This document shows positions 1-8,621 of a stretch of 28,710 nt of DNA, piece after piece; position 1 is the stretch's first letter; each line of letters opens with the position of its first letter. Origin of the DNA: Halobacteriales archaeon QS_5_70_15 (GTDB taxonomy: Archaea; Halobacteriota; Halobacteria; Halobacteriales; Haloarculaceae); assembly GCA_003022005.1 (NCBI GenBank), contig PXRQ01000073.1, forward strand, positions 1 through 28,710, written 5' to 3'. Under the pieces are notes generated by a model that was not told where the DNA came from, made no database searches, and worked only from the letters and a program-made list of their open reading frames with translations. The position numbers and the translations under genes are program-made.

Positions 1-798
1 CAGCCCGTCGAGCTGCTGGTCAACCTCGCGGAGGACGGCGAGATAGACCCCTGGGACATCGACATCGTGTCGGTGACCGACAAGTTCCTCGACCGGCTGG
101 ACCGGTCGGACCTGCGGACCTCCGGCCGGGCGCTGTTCTACGCCTCGGTCCTGTTGCGGATGAAGTCCGACCACCTGCTGGAGGAGCCCGACGAGGGGGA
201 CGAGCCCGCCGAGCCGATGGAGAGGTTCGAGACGGAGGGCGCGGCGGTCGACCCCTTCGATCAGCTCGAACGGGAGATGGACCGCCGGCTCGAGCGCAAG
301 CGGGCCCGCGGGATGCCGGAGACGCTGGACGAGCTCGTCCGCGAGCTCCGCGAGCGCGAACGCGAGTCGTTCTGGAAGGCCCGCCGGACCTACGACACGA
401 GCGACTCCCCGGAGGGCTACGCACGGGGGACCCAGACCCTCGATTACCGGGGGGCCGACGACTTCCGGATGGACGACGAGCCGACCGTCGCTGACGTCAC
501 CGGGACCGCCCACGACGAGGACATGGAGGCGATCATCAACGAGGTGTACACGAGCCTCCGGAAGCAGTACGAGAAGGGGCGGACGGAGGTGCTGTTCGCG
601 GAGGTCCGGGACTCGGGCGGCTCGGTCGTCGAGACGTTCCTCGGGCTCCTCTTCCTCGCCCACCGCGGGCAGGTCCGCCTCCAGCAGGACGAGCTGTTCG
701 GCGACCTCTGGATACAGGACCCCGGCGCGGTGGCGGACGGGCAGGAGGCGCTGGCCGACGGCGGTCGGGCCGACGAGGGAGAGGACGAGGGGACGTAG
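1..798 (+). CDS. scpA: Segregation and condensation protein A, 5' end outside window
   Basis: The frame is open from the first base, so the true start lies upstream. About 265 residues are visible. The visible start reads PVELLVNLAEDGEIDPWDID, which is the conserved N-terminal ScpA/kleisin region that binds the SMC head-neck. The middle (about residues 60-165) is acidic and rich in charged residues. The C-terminal part, around EVLFAEVRDSGGSVVETFL and FLAHRGQVRLQQDELFGDL, matches the kleisin winged-helix domain that closes the SMC ring. The family partners with Smc in chromosome compaction and segregation. In haloarchaea smc usually lies just upstream, which cannot be seen here. It ends in a TAG at 796-798. 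Family assignment is firm; the missing N-terminus is probably only some tens of residues. Confidence 0.93.
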   Translation, partial: QPVELLVNLAEDGEIDPWDIDIVSVTDKFLDRLDRSDLRTSGRALFYASVLLRMKSDHLLEEPDEGDEPAEPMERFETEGAAVDPFDQLEREMDRRLERKRARGMPETLDELVRELRERERESFWKARRTYDTSDSPEGYARGTQTLDYRGADDFRMDDEPTVADVTGTAHDEDMEAIINEVYTSLRKQYEKGRTEVLFAEVRDSGGSVVETFLGLLFLAHRGQVRLQQDELFGDLWIQDPGAVADGQEALADGGRADEGEDEGT

Positions 799-1003
799 GG
801 CGTACGGTCCGGGGCACGACGCGGTCCCGCTCGGGACGGGTGCTCCCGTCGTCCGGATGAGCGCCGTCCTCTACCTCGGGACGACGGGGAGCCCGGACGC
901 GGTGTTCACGTCGGTCCCGGCGATGCTCGTCTACCCCGTCGTGGCGCGGGGACTGCTGCTCGCCAGGGAACGCCCCGCGTTCCTCGACCCCCCCGGCGGT
1001 GAC

Positions 1004-1858
1004 CTACAGGTAGTCGCCGAGCAGTTCCCCGTACCGCTCCCGCGCCTCCGCGTCGATGCTCGACGGGGCGGTGGCGACGGCGCCGTCGAGCGCCGACCCG
1101 CAGTCACACTCGCGTTCGGCCGGCATCGTCTCGACCGCGCGCTCGACGACCTCCGTGATGCTCGCCTCGTTGGCGATCGCGTTCTCGACGACCTCCTCCT
1201 GGGTGACCTCGCTCCCCGCCTTCCAGACGTCGAAGTCGGTGACGCCGGCGACCGTGGCGTAGCAGAGCTCGGCCTCGCGGGCGAGCTTCGCCTCCGGGAC
1301 GGCGGTCATCCCCACGACGTCGAACCCCTGGTCGCGGTAGAACTCGCTCTCGGCGACGGTCGAGAACTGGGGGCCCTCGATACAGACGTACGTGCCGCCG
1401 CGCTCGCAGTCGGCGTCGATGTCCGCATCCCGTGCCGACTCGGCGAGGTGCTCGACCATGTGCGGGCAGTACGGCTCGCCGAACGCGACGTGGACGACGA
1501 CGCCCTCGTCGAAGTACGTGTACGGCCGGGACCTCGTCCGGTCGAAGACCTGGTCGGGGACGGCGAGCGTGCGCGGCGGGAGGTCCCCGCGGAGGCTCCC
1601 GACGGCGTTCGAGGAGAGCACCCGCTCGCACCCCAGGGACTTCAGCGCGTGGAGGTTCGCGCGGTACGGCGTGTTCGTCGGCGAGAACCCGTGGTTCCGG
1701 CCGTGTCGCGGGAGGAACGCGACCTCGGTCCCGTCGAGTTCCCCGACCGTCACCGGCGCGGCGGGGTCGCCGAACGGCGTCGAGACCTCCACTTCCGACT
1801 CGTTCGCCAGGTCGAGCGCCTCGTAGATGCCGCTCCCGCCGATGAACCCGATGGGCAT
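1004..1858 (-). CDS. mtnP: S-methyl-5'-thioadenosine phosphorylase
   Basis: This 284-residue protein of the PNP/MTAP phosphorylase family cleaves methylthioadenosine with phosphate to adenine and methylthioribose-1-phosphate in polyamine and methionine salvage. It starts with the phosphate-binding stretch MPIGFIGGSGIYEAL. PRHGRNHGFSPTN gives the family His/Arg region and EGPQFSTVAES the purine-site region. GMTAVPEAKLARE is the family signature. VTDFD has the Asp-x-Asp typical of adenine-specific enzymes, where guanine/hypoxanthine enzymes have Asn. A Cys-Asp-Cys near the C-terminus resembles the CXC motif of archaeal MTAPs. It converges with scpA across about 200 bases. The start is supported by a TATA-like element on the minus strand about 27 bases upstream, giving a leaderless transcript. 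Confidence 0.92.
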   Translation of the reverse strand: MPIGFIGGSGIYEALDLANESEVEVSTPFGDPAAPVTVGELDGTEVAFLPRHGRNHGFSPTNTPYRANLHALKSLGCERVLSSNAVGSLRGDLPPRTLAVPDQVFDRTRSRPYTYFDEGVVVHVAFGEPYCPHMVEHLAESARDADIDADCERGGTYVCIEGPQFSTVAESEFYRDQGFDVVGMTAVPEAKLAREAELCYATVAGVTDFDVWKAGSEVTQEEVVENAIANEASITEVVERAVETMPAERECDCGSALDGAVATAPSSIDAEARERYGELLGDYL

Positions 1859-1880
1859 GGCCGGTACTGTCCGGGCGGGG

Positions 1881-1890
1881 ACTTATACTG
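1881..1890 (-). promoter_or_regulatory. TATA-like promoter element of mtnP
   Basis: On the minus strand this reads CAGTATAAGT. Its centre lies about 27 bases before the mtnP start codon at 1858, the spacing expected for a haloarchaeal leaderless promoter. Confidence 0.6.
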
Positions 1891-1910
1891 CCGGCACTCG
1901 GGCGAGGTGG

Positions 1911-1917
1911 TTTATAT
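1911..1917 (+). promoter_or_regulatory. TATA-like promoter element of the GMC oxidoreductase
   Basis: TTTATAT lies 25-31 bases before the ATG at 1942. This favours that ATG over the in-frame GTG at 1921, because transcription would begin at or near 1942. It is back to back with the mtnP promoter, so the two genes diverge from one short region. Confidence 0.65.
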
Positions 1918-1941
1918 CCCGTGACCGTGCATCCGGGGGAG

Positions 1942-3539
1942 ATGCAACGGACGGTCGGCACGTACGACTACGTGGTGGTCGGGGCGGGCTCGGCGGGCTG
2001 TGTGATGGCCAACCGGCTCACCGAGCGCTCGGACCGCTCGGGCCTGGTCCTCGAGGCGGGCGAGCCGAACGACAGGCGCGAGATCGACATCCCGCTGGCG
2101 CTCGGCGAACTGATGCGGAGCTCGGCCGACTGGGAGTACTACACCGAACCACAGGCCGAGTGCGCGGGGCGGCGGCTCTACTGGCCCCGAGGGAAGACCC
2201 TCGGCGGCTCCTCCTCGATCAACGCGATGATCTACATCCGGGGACACCCCGCCGACACGATCACTGGGCCGACCTCGGGAACGAGGGATGGGGCTACGAG
2301 GAGCTGCTCCCGTACTTCCGAAAGAGCGAGCACTTCGAGCCGGGCGGGTCGGAGTACCACGGGATGGGCGGGCGGCTGAACGTCGCCGAGCCGCGTTCGC
2401 CGCGCCGACTCTCCCGTCGGTTCGTCGACGCGGCGGTCGCCGCCGGCCACCCCCGCAATCCCGACTTCAACGGCGAGCGGCAGGAGGGGGTCGGGCTCTA
2501 CCACCTCACACAGGAGGACGGGCAGCGCTGTAGCGCGGCGGACGCGTTCCTCGCGCCCGCGCTCGACCGGCCGAACCTCCGGGCCGAGACCGGTGCACAC
2601 GTCACCGGGATCACGTTCGACGGGGACCGGGCGACCGGCGTGGCGTTCCGGCAGGACGGCCGGGAGTACCGCGCCGGTGCCGACCGGGAGGTCGTCGTCT
2701 GTGCGGGAACCGTCGACTCCCCGAAGCTGCTGATGCTCTCCGGTATCGGCGACCCCGACCACCTCGCCGAACACGGCATCGAGACCCGGGCGGACCTGCC
2801 GGGCGTCGGGCGGAACCTCCAGGACCACCTGTTCGCGTTCAACGTCTACCGCGCGACCGAACCCGTGACGCTCGACGACGCCGAGACGCTCCGGAACTAC
2901 GCGAAGTACCTCCTGTTCAAGCGGGGGCCGCTCACGTCGAACATCGCCGAATCGGGTGGGTTCGCGAGGACCGAAGCGGGGTCCGGAGGGCTCGACGCCC
3001 CGGACCTGCAGTTCCACTTCGCCCCGGCGTACCTCATGCGACACGGGTTCGACAACCCCGAGGAGGGCCACGGCTTCTCCATCGGCGTGACACAGCTCCG
3101 GCCGGAGAGTCGCGGCCGGATCACCCTCCGGTCGGACGACCCGATCGCCTCGCCGGCCATCGATCCCCGTTACCTGACCGAGGAGCCCGACCTCGACGTC
3201 CTCGTCGAGGGGATCCGGATGGCCAGGGGGATCGCTCATCGGGACGCGTTCGACGGCGTCCGGGGGGAGGAGGTGTGGCCCGGCGAGGGCGTCGAGAGCG
3301 ACGAGGCGATCGCCGAGTGGGCCCGCGAGACGGTCGAGACGGTGTACCACCCCGTCGGCACCTGCCGGATGGGAGCGGACGACATGGCCGTCGTCGACGA
3401 CGAGCTACGGGTCCACGGCGTCGACGGGCTGCGGGTCGTCGACGCCTCGGTCATGCCCACCATCCCCGGCGGCAACACCAACGCGCCGACCATCGCGGTC
3501 GCCGAGCGGGCGGCCGACCCGATGAAGCGGGGGTGGTAG
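1942..3539 (+). pseudogene. GMC-family oxidoreductase (choline dehydrogenase-like) with a one-base frameshift
   Basis: This is a flavin-dependent alcohol/choline dehydrogenase-type enzyme of the glucose-methanol-choline family, about 532 residues if the frame is restored. The first part has the FAD dinucleotide-binding motif GAGSAG near residue 15 and GMC signature 1 (WPRGKTLGGSSSINAM). After Asp105 the frame breaks. Restoring one base, most likely a T between 2256 and 2257, gives the expected GHPADYDHWADLGNEGWGYE. The downstream frame carries GMC signature 2 (GTVDSPKLLMLSGIG). It then has the catalytic His region VYHPVGTCRMG and the C-terminal GGNTNAPTIAVAERAAD with the His/Asn pair position. 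Everything except the one base looks intact, so this is either a very young pseudogene or a sequencing or assembly error. Substrate unknown. Confidence 0.88.
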
Positions 3540-3640
3540 GGTCTTCCGGCCCGCCGGAGCAGTGCCGGTAGCCACCGGACGATCGACGGGCGGCCGAGTC
3601 GCCGGGACCGGAGGCGCCCGATAGTGGCGGTAGCGGATGG

Positions 3641-3646
3641 TATATG
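3641..3646 (+). promoter_or_regulatory. TATA-like promoter element of the acyl-CoA dehydrogenase
   Basis: TATATG lies 26-31 bases before the ATG at 3672 and supports that start over the in-frame upstream ATG at 3624. Confidence 0.6.
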
Positions 3647-3671
3647 TCGTCCCCGTGCGAGCGGTGCGATC

Positions 3672-4925
3672 ATGGAGTACGACGACGGCGAGCGGGCGAC
3701 GGCGGCCGCCGAGCGGGCACGGGCGTTCGTCTCCGAGGTACTGGTCGACGTCGAGCGTGACCTCCGCTCGGAGACCCGCCTCCCCAGGGACCGGCTGGCC
3801 GATCTCCACGACCGGGCCCGGGAGTACGACGTCTTCGGCCCCGGCGTCCCCGAGGAGTACGGGGGACTGGGGCTCACCTTCCGCGAGCAGGTCCCGGTCC
3901 TCGAGGCGCTCGGACGGACCCGGATCGGCCCCGCCGCGGCACACGCGCCGCCGTGGCCGGACGAGGCGGGGCTGTACGCCCTCGAACTCGCCGCCACCGA
4001 CGACCAGCGCGAGCGGTGGCTCCGTCCGCTGGCCGAGGGACGGTTGCGCTCGTCGCTGGCGATGACGGAGCCGATACAGGGCGGCGGCTCCGACCCGACG
4101 ATGGTACGGACCCGCGCCCGGAAGGAGGGCGACGAGTGGGTCCTCGACGGTCACAAGTGGTGGGTGACGGGCGGGAGCGACTCGGACGTCGTCCTGACGT
4201 TCGCCCGGACCGATCCGGACGCGGGCGTACACGACGCCGTCTCCTGTCTCGTGGTCCCCGTCGACGCTCCCGGCGTCGAGGTACACCGGGACATCGCGCA
4301 CATGAGCGACCACGTCGCGGGCGAACCGGTCCACTCCGAGATGACGTTCGACGAGGTCCGGGTCCCGGAGGGGAACCTCCTCGGCGAGCCGAACGAGGGG
4401 TTCGCCTTCTTCCAGCGGGTGCTCGCACACAGCCGCGTGTGGCTCGGGATCGAGAAGACCGGGACCGCCCAGCGGGCGCTCGACGTCGCCAAGGCGTACG
4501 CGACCGAGCGGGAGGCGTTCGGCGAGCCCCTGTCGGCCAAGCAGGCCCTGCGGTTCGAGGTCGCGGAGGCCGAGACGGACCTGCACGCGGTCCGGCTGAT
4601 GGCCCGCGACGTCGCCCGGAAGATCACCGAGGGCGCCGACCCCCGGACCGAGGTGGCGATGTTCAAGTACCGGGCCTCGAACGCCGTCTGTGACGTCGTC
4701 GACCGGGCGGTCCAGGCCTGCGGCGCGAACGGGATCGGCGAGGACCTGCCGCTGTCGGACTTCTACACCAACGTCCGGGGCTACCGCATCTACGACGGCG
4801 CCGACGCGGTCCACAAGACGGTCGTCGCCAGAGCTGCGTTCGACGACGCCGATCCCGAGGAGCTCGAACCCCTGTCGCGGTTCGGCGAGCCGAACACGCA
4901 CCCGCGGGAGTCGACCGACGGGTGA
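3672..4925 (+). CDS. Acyl-CoA dehydrogenase family protein
   Basis: This 417-residue FAD enzyme would oxidise an acyl-CoA to the trans-2-enoyl-CoA, the first step of beta-oxidation, passing electrons to ETF. The N-terminal helical domain contains VPEEYGGLGL. The middle beta domain contains SSLAMTEP and the substrate/FAD stretch DGHKWWVTGG. The C-terminal helical domain contains YATEREAFGEPLSAKQALRF and VQACGANGIGEDLPLSDFY. It ends with RIYDGADAVHKTVVARAA. At the usual catalytic position, where short/medium-chain enzymes have the Glu of YEG, this protein has Asp (YDG). ACAD10/11-like and some related bacterial and archaeal members share that form. It lies just after the GMC gene on the same strand but has its own promoter. 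Substrate chain length cannot be told from sequence. Confidence 0.9.
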   Translation: MEYDDGERATAAAERARAFVSEVLVDVERDLRSETRLPRDRLADLHDRAREYDVFGPGVPEEYGGLGLTFREQVPVLEALGRTRIGPAAAHAPPWPDEAGLYALELAATDDQRERWLRPLAEGRLRSSLAMTEPIQGGGSDPTMVRTRARKEGDEWVLDGHKWWVTGGSDSDVVLTFARTDPDAGVHDAVSCLVVPVDAPGVEVHRDIAHMSDHVAGEPVHSEMTFDEVRVPEGNLLGEPNEGFAFFQRVLAHSRVWLGIEKTGTAQRALDVAKAYATEREAFGEPLSAKQALRFEVAEAETDLHAVRLMARDVARKITEGADPRTEVAMFKYRASNAVCDVVDRAVQACGANGIGEDLPLSDFYTNVRGYRIYDGADAVHKTVVARAAFDDADPEELEPLSRFGEPNTHPRESTDG

Positions 4926-5428
4926 CGGCCCGGCCGCCCGTTCGGGGAGCGGTCACGGGGCCGTGACGGCCGGGGCAGTGACTGCCGGGAGCGATCCCTC
5001 CCCGGAAGCGGGTTCCGTCCCTCCCCGGATGCGGGGTAACCGAAGGAGCCTACGCGTCGCCGTTCGGCGGGCGGGTGGGCGCGCCCCCTCCCCCGACGGG
5101 TCGGCCCACACCGCGCGGACGGGTGCGCCCCCTCCCCCGTCGGAGCGACCCGAGCCGGATGGGCGGGGCACAGGGCGGATGGCCATGGAGACGGAACGAC
5201 TCCCACGCAGGGGTGTCGCGGGCGGGTCGGTGTGCGGGAGCCCGGGCCGTCGGGGCCGGACGGCGGTCGAGAGCCGAGCGGGGACCGGGGGCCCCGACGG
5301 GGGCGACCCGTCGCCCGCCGCGCGAGCGGGGACCGGACACGAACCGGAGCGTCGGGAGTCGTCCCATGGCCACTCGTACCGTCGACTGGCTGGAGTAAGA
5401 GCCTCATGCCGTAGTGCTTCGGTACGCC
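4926..5428. other. Non-coding, extremely GC-rich gap with short direct repeats
   Basis: No convincing gene is present. The open frames here have no recognisable protein features and run into flanking genes as antisense. Two pairs of close direct repeats are visible. TCCCTCCCCGGAAGCGG at 4994-5010 is repeated with one change at 5018-5034. GCGCCCCCTCCCCCGACGG at 5081-5099 is repeated with one change at 5125-5143. This is the space between the end of the acyl-CoA dehydrogenase gene and the converging regulator gene. It may hold the terminators of both or the remains of a lost gene. Confidence 0.5.
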
Positions 5429-7411
5429 TCAGCTCCCGTCGAGGACGGTATCGAGGAGCTTCCGCTGTGCCGCCTGGAGGTGCTGGTGGAGCGTCGAGGG
5501 GGCGATGTCGAGCGTGTCGGCGAGCGCCGTGGCCGTCGTCCCCCGCGGGTACTCGTAGTAGCCCGCGAGGTAGGCCGCCCGGAGCGCGGAGCGCTGCTTG
5601 TCGGTGAGTCGCTCGTCCACCGTCCGCCGGACCGTCGTCGGCGACCGGTCGGAGACCTCCACGACCCGCTTGGCGACGAGTTCGGCACCCCGCTCCTCGA
5701 CGGTCGCCGTGGCCTCCCGAGCGGCCGTGGCCGCCGGGAACCGTGCGGTGATCGCCCCGCTCCCGCCGACCGCGCGAACCGTCCGCAGGCTCGCGCCGTG
5801 CTCCGCGATGGGCCGCAGGTCCGACTCGGCCGCCGGGACGGTACACTCGAGCGAGCACCGGTCCCCGTCGTCGGCGAGCACGCGGGCCCGCGCGACCGCC
5901 GACACGTCCGAGAGAGAGTCCCGGACGGCGTCGGTCGAGGCCCCCTCGACGGCGACGTACTCGAGCAGCGCGCCCCCCTCGGTCGGCACCACGCCGTCGA
6001 CTGCCACCGTCGAGTCGAGCCGCGCCGAGAGCTCGGTGAACCACGCGTCGCCGCGGTCGAGCGAGAACGCCACCTCGACGGCCGTGTTCCCGAGCAGCAG
6101 CCGGCGGTTGTTGGTGGCGTTGATGACGAAGCCGACGACGCGGCCGAGCGTCTCGAAGGCCGCGACCTCGCGCTCGCTGAACGCGTCCGTCGGGGGGGCG
6201 TGGACGGCCAGCGCGCCGAAGACGGTGTCGGCGTAGGCGAGCGGCGCGACGAGACACGACCGGGCGCCGCTCTCGACGGCCGCTTGCCCGAGCGGCTCGG
6301 GAACTCGCTCGTCCGTGGCGAGGTCGGACACCACCGCCACGTGCCCGTCCTCGAGCGCCGAGCGGACGGGCTCCGGGGCGGACCAGTCGGTCCCCAGGTC
6401 GTCGAACTCGCCCCCGTCCGAGCCGGCCCGGCGGACGACGGTGTCGGGCTCGCCCCCCCGCTCCAGCACCCAGGCGCCGACGTAGAACGCCGAGTCGCCG
6501 AGCGCCTCGCAGACGGTCCGCTCGATCTCCTCGCGGGTCGCCGCGCCGACCAGCGACCGGATGATCTCCTCGATCAGCGTGTTGAGCTGGTTCAGCCGCC
6601 GCAGTTCGTCCCGCTGTCGTTCGAGCTCCCGGCGCCTGGCGCGCCGCTCGGCGAGCCGGTCCGCTCGCTCGAGGGCCGTCTCGACGGTCGCCGCCAGCAC
6701 GCGCCCGAGCGAGACGTCGACGTCGTCGAACGTGCCGACCTCGAGCGAGGAGGCGTTCATCACGCCGTACTCGCCCAGCGGCAGGACGAGTTCGCTCCGG
6801 ACGCGGGTGTCGGGATCGTACGGCTCCGCCCCGGTCGTGACGTCGTCGTAGACGCGGTGGGTCCCCTCGCGGAAGACCCGGCCGACGAGACTCCCCTCGA
6901 CCGGGAACGCCGGCGGCGTGCCGAACTGCTCGACCCCCCGCTCGGTCCAGGCCGCCGGCTCGAGGACCCCCTCGTCGGGGTCGTGGAGCCAGAGGCCGTT
7001 CAGCGGCAGCCCGAGGACCCGTCGTGCGGCCTCGACGGCGATCTCGCAGACCTCCTCCCTCGTCTCGGCGCGGATGAGCCGCCGGCTTGCGTCGTGGAGT
7101 TCGCGAAGCGCCCGCTCGTGCTCCGTTTCGCCGTCGGTCCCCACGTCCTCGGACCGGGCGTCGCCGGTCCGGCGATCCGCCGGGCGTCGGGCGTCGGCCG
7201 GCCGCCACCAGACCCGCCCACGAGCCCCGACCTTCTTGGTCCGGAGGTCGCCGCGCTCGGCCAACGCCTCGAGCTTCGCGTGGGCCGTCCGCCGGGCACA
7301 CCCGAGCGCCTCGGCGACCTCGGGCGCCGTGAGCGGCGTTCCGGGCCTGGGCTGTCGCTCGAAGGTCGCGAGCGCCTCCTCGACCGGGACGTGCGTCGGC
7401 CCCTCCGACAT
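5429..7411 (-). CDS. Bat-type transcriptional regulator: N-terminal winged helix, two GAF domains, BAT domain, C-terminal HTH-10
   Basis: This 660-residue regulator has an N-terminal winged-helix segment at about residues 8-70 (LTAPEVAEALGCARRTAHAK, then GARGRVWWRPA). A first GAF-type sensor domain follows at about 110-250. A charged coiled coil of Arg/Glu/Leu lies at about 250-280, and a second GAF at about 285-440 (CLVAPLAYADTVFGALAVHA). Next comes a BAT domain, the beta-rich part found in bacterio-opsin activators (about 450-600). The C-terminal HTH-10 domain contains LTDKQRSALRAAYLAGYYEY and APSTLHQHLQAAQRKLL. Proteins of this build in haloarchaea sense redox, light or small-molecule signals; the ligand here is unknown. 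The start at 7411 fits a TATA-like element 22-30 bases upstream. A perfect 18-bp palindrome lies just beyond that element. It is a single gene, convergent with the acyl-CoA dehydrogenase gene. Confidence 0.88.
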   Translation of the reverse strand: MSEGPTHVPVEEALATFERQPRPGTPLTAPEVAEALGCARRTAHAKLEALAERGDLRTKKVGARGRVWWRPADARRPADRRTGDARSEDVGTDGETEHERALRELHDASRRLIRAETREEVCEIAVEAARRVLGLPLNGLWLHDPDEGVLEPAAWTERGVEQFGTPPAFPVEGSLVGRVFREGTHRVYDDVTTGAEPYDPDTRVRSELVLPLGEYGVMNASSLEVGTFDDVDVSLGRVLAATVETALERADRLAERRARRRELERQRDELRRLNQLNTLIEEIIRSLVGAATREEIERTVCEALGDSAFYVGAWVLERGGEPDTVVRRAGSDGGEFDDLGTDWSAPEPVRSALEDGHVAVVSDLATDERVPEPLGQAAVESGARSCLVAPLAYADTVFGALAVHAPPTDAFSEREVAAFETLGRVVGFVINATNNRRLLLGNTAVEVAFSLDRGDAWFTELSARLDSTVAVDGVVPTEGGALLEYVAVEGASTDAVRDSLSDVSAVARARVLADDGDRCSLECTVPAAESDLRPIAEHGASLRTVRAVGGSGAITARFPAATAAREATATVEERGAELVAKRVVEVSDRSPTTVRRTVDERLTDKQRSALRAAYLAGYYEYPRGTTATALADTLDIAPSTLHQHLQAAQRKLLDTVLDGS

Positions 7412-7433
7412 GGCCGCGCCTGCGTTCGGACGA

Positions 7434-7440
7434 GTGATAA
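7434..7440 (-). promoter_or_regulatory. TATA-like promoter element of the Bat-type regulator
   Basis: On the minus strand the segment reads TTTATCA, 23-29 bases before the start codon at 7411. It supports that start and a leaderless transcript. Confidence 0.6.
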
Positions 7441-7442
7441 AA

Positions 7443-7460
7443 CGTGCCGTCGACGGCACG
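7443..7460. promoter_or_regulatory. Perfect 18-bp palindrome, candidate operator of the Bat-type regulator
   Basis: CGTGCCGTCGACGGCACG is an uninterrupted perfect palindrome. It lies directly upstream of the TATA-like element of the regulator gene (minus strand), where archaeal activators that recruit TFB/TBP usually bind. It is symmetric, so it suits a dimeric helix-turn-helix protein, possibly this regulator itself. Position and symmetry are visible; the binding protein is inference. Confidence 0.5.
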
Positions 7461-7527
7461 ACCTGGTCGACGGTGGCGCCGGGCTCTACCGCCACACGCG
7501 CCCGGCGCGGCGGGTGCCGGACACCGC

Positions 7528-7731
7528 TCACCCCTCCCGGCGGTCGGTGTCGCCGCCGTCGTCGCTTGTTCCCGTCGACCATCCGGTCGTCCCCTCCGTT
7601 CGCTCGCGGTCGAGCAGTCGGGCCGCGAGGAACAGGACGGCGTAGCCGACCGCGCCGGCGGCGAACAGCGCCACGGGAAAGAGGAACGGTCCGAACGCGT
7701 CGAGGAGGCGGTCCACGACCGAGGGGTCCAT
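7528..7731 (-). CDS. Small single-pass membrane protein, haloarchaeal hypothetical
   Basis: The 67-residue frame begins MDPSVVDRLLDAFGPFLFPV. It has one clear transmembrane segment at about residues 13-37 (FGPFLFPVALFAAGAVGYAV and on into LFLAARLL). The C-terminal tail is polar and acidic, rich in Asp, Gly, Thr and Arg. No catalytic motif is visible and I do not recognise the family. On the minus strand GTTATCC lies about 23-29 bases before the start and could be the promoter. It is immediately upstream of the Bat-type regulator on the same strand and diverges from the YdjM-type hydrolase gene. Its length and clean hydrophobic profile favour a real gene, but no homologue is known to me. Confidence 0.6.
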   Translation of the reverse strand: MDPSVVDRLLDAFGPFLFPVALFAAGAVGYAVLFLAARLLDRERTEGTTGWSTGTSDDGGDTDRREG

Positions 7732-7880
7732 GACGGGAGTTGGACCGTGGTGCGGATAACCCCGACGGAACCGGTCGATTCGTCCCCACACCGACGGAAC
7801 CGGCCGGTTCCCCGGCGGTCGCGGGCGGCGCCATCGAAGCCCGCCCACAGGTTCAAAGCCGATCCGGGCGTAGCCGGCGT

Positions 7881-8366
7881 GTGTACCGGACCGGTCACTG
7901 GGGGGCGGCGCTGCTGGCCTACGCCCCCGTCGGGTATCTCCTGCTCCGCTCGGACCCCCTCCTGGCGTTCGTCGGGGGTGGCGTCGTGCTCTGGCTGGCG
8001 ACCCTCCCGGACGTCGACCAGCGCCTCCCCGTGCGGCACCGCGGCCCGACCCACTCGCTGCTGTTCCTCGCGCTGGTCGCGGCGCTGCTCGGGGCCGTGA
8101 GCGGGGCGCTCGGCGCGGGCTCCTACCGACCCGTCGACGCCCTCCCGGGAGTCGGACTCGGCGTCGTCCTCGGCGCCGTCGGCATCGGCTCCCACCTGCT
8201 CGCCGACATGCTGACCCCCGCCGGCGTGAACCTGTTCTGGCCACTCCCGGCGGAGTCGAAGTCGTTCTACGTCGCCCGGGCGGACAACGCGCTCGCGAAC
8301 TACGGGCTGCTCGGGGCGGGCGTGGCCGCCTCCGCGGCCGTCCTCTATCTCGCCGCCCCGGTGTGA
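7881..8366 (+). CDS. YdjM-type membrane-bound metal-dependent hydrolase (DUF457)
   Basis: This 161-residue membrane protein starts at a GTG (reading MYRTGHWG). It has His6 at the N-terminus, then hydrophobic segments at about 9-40, 59-80, 88-110 and 138-158. The metal-ligand-like motif HRGPTHS is at 53-59, preceded by LPDVDQ. SHLLADMLTPAGVNLFWP lies at about 104-121. This pattern of His and Asp residues in short loops between helices is the DUF457/YdjM family, annotated as inner-membrane metal-dependent hydrolases, with a physiological substrate that is poorly known. The GTG start is preferred because the family begins close to the first His and a TTCAAA lies about 24-29 bases upstream. Upstream in-frame codons give only low-complexity sequence. 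Confidence 0.85.
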   Translation: MYRTGHWGAALLAYAPVGYLLLRSDPLLAFVGGGVVLWLATLPDVDQRLPVRHRGPTHSLLFLALVAALLGAVSGALGAGSYRPVDALPGVGLGVVLGAVGIGSHLLADMLTPAGVNLFWPLPAESKSFYVARADNALANYGLLGAGVAASAAVLYLAAPV

Positions 8367-8587
8367 GGGGGCCGTGACCCCCGCGTGGGTCGGGATCGGA
8401 CGGGGCGTCGCCACCCGGAACTGGAGGGACCGTCGCCGCCCGGAACCGGCGCCCGACCTCGCCGCGCCTCGACCGGGGGGCGTGGCGGCGCGGGGTTCCC
8501 GGCCGACGGCGGATCCGACCGTTCCGCCGACCGACGCGCCGACGGACGCGAGCCGGCCCGGGACGGGTGCCGGAAGTTCACGAAAAT

Positions 8588-8594
8588 CTATACG
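8588..8594 (+). promoter_or_regulatory. TATA-like promoter element of the acyl-CoA ligase
   Basis: TCTATAC lies 28-34 bases before the ATG at 8622. The preceding stretch from 8367 shows no gene. Confidence 0.5.
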
Positions 8595-8621
8595 TCGGGC
8601 AGCGAATCGTCCGACGGTACC

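Noticed and set aside
857..1003. Small plus-strand frame starting MSAVLYLGTTGSPDAV before mtnP
   Set aside because: It looks mildly like a small membrane protein but has no stop before running antisense through mtnP. It may be a remnant; not supportable as a gene.
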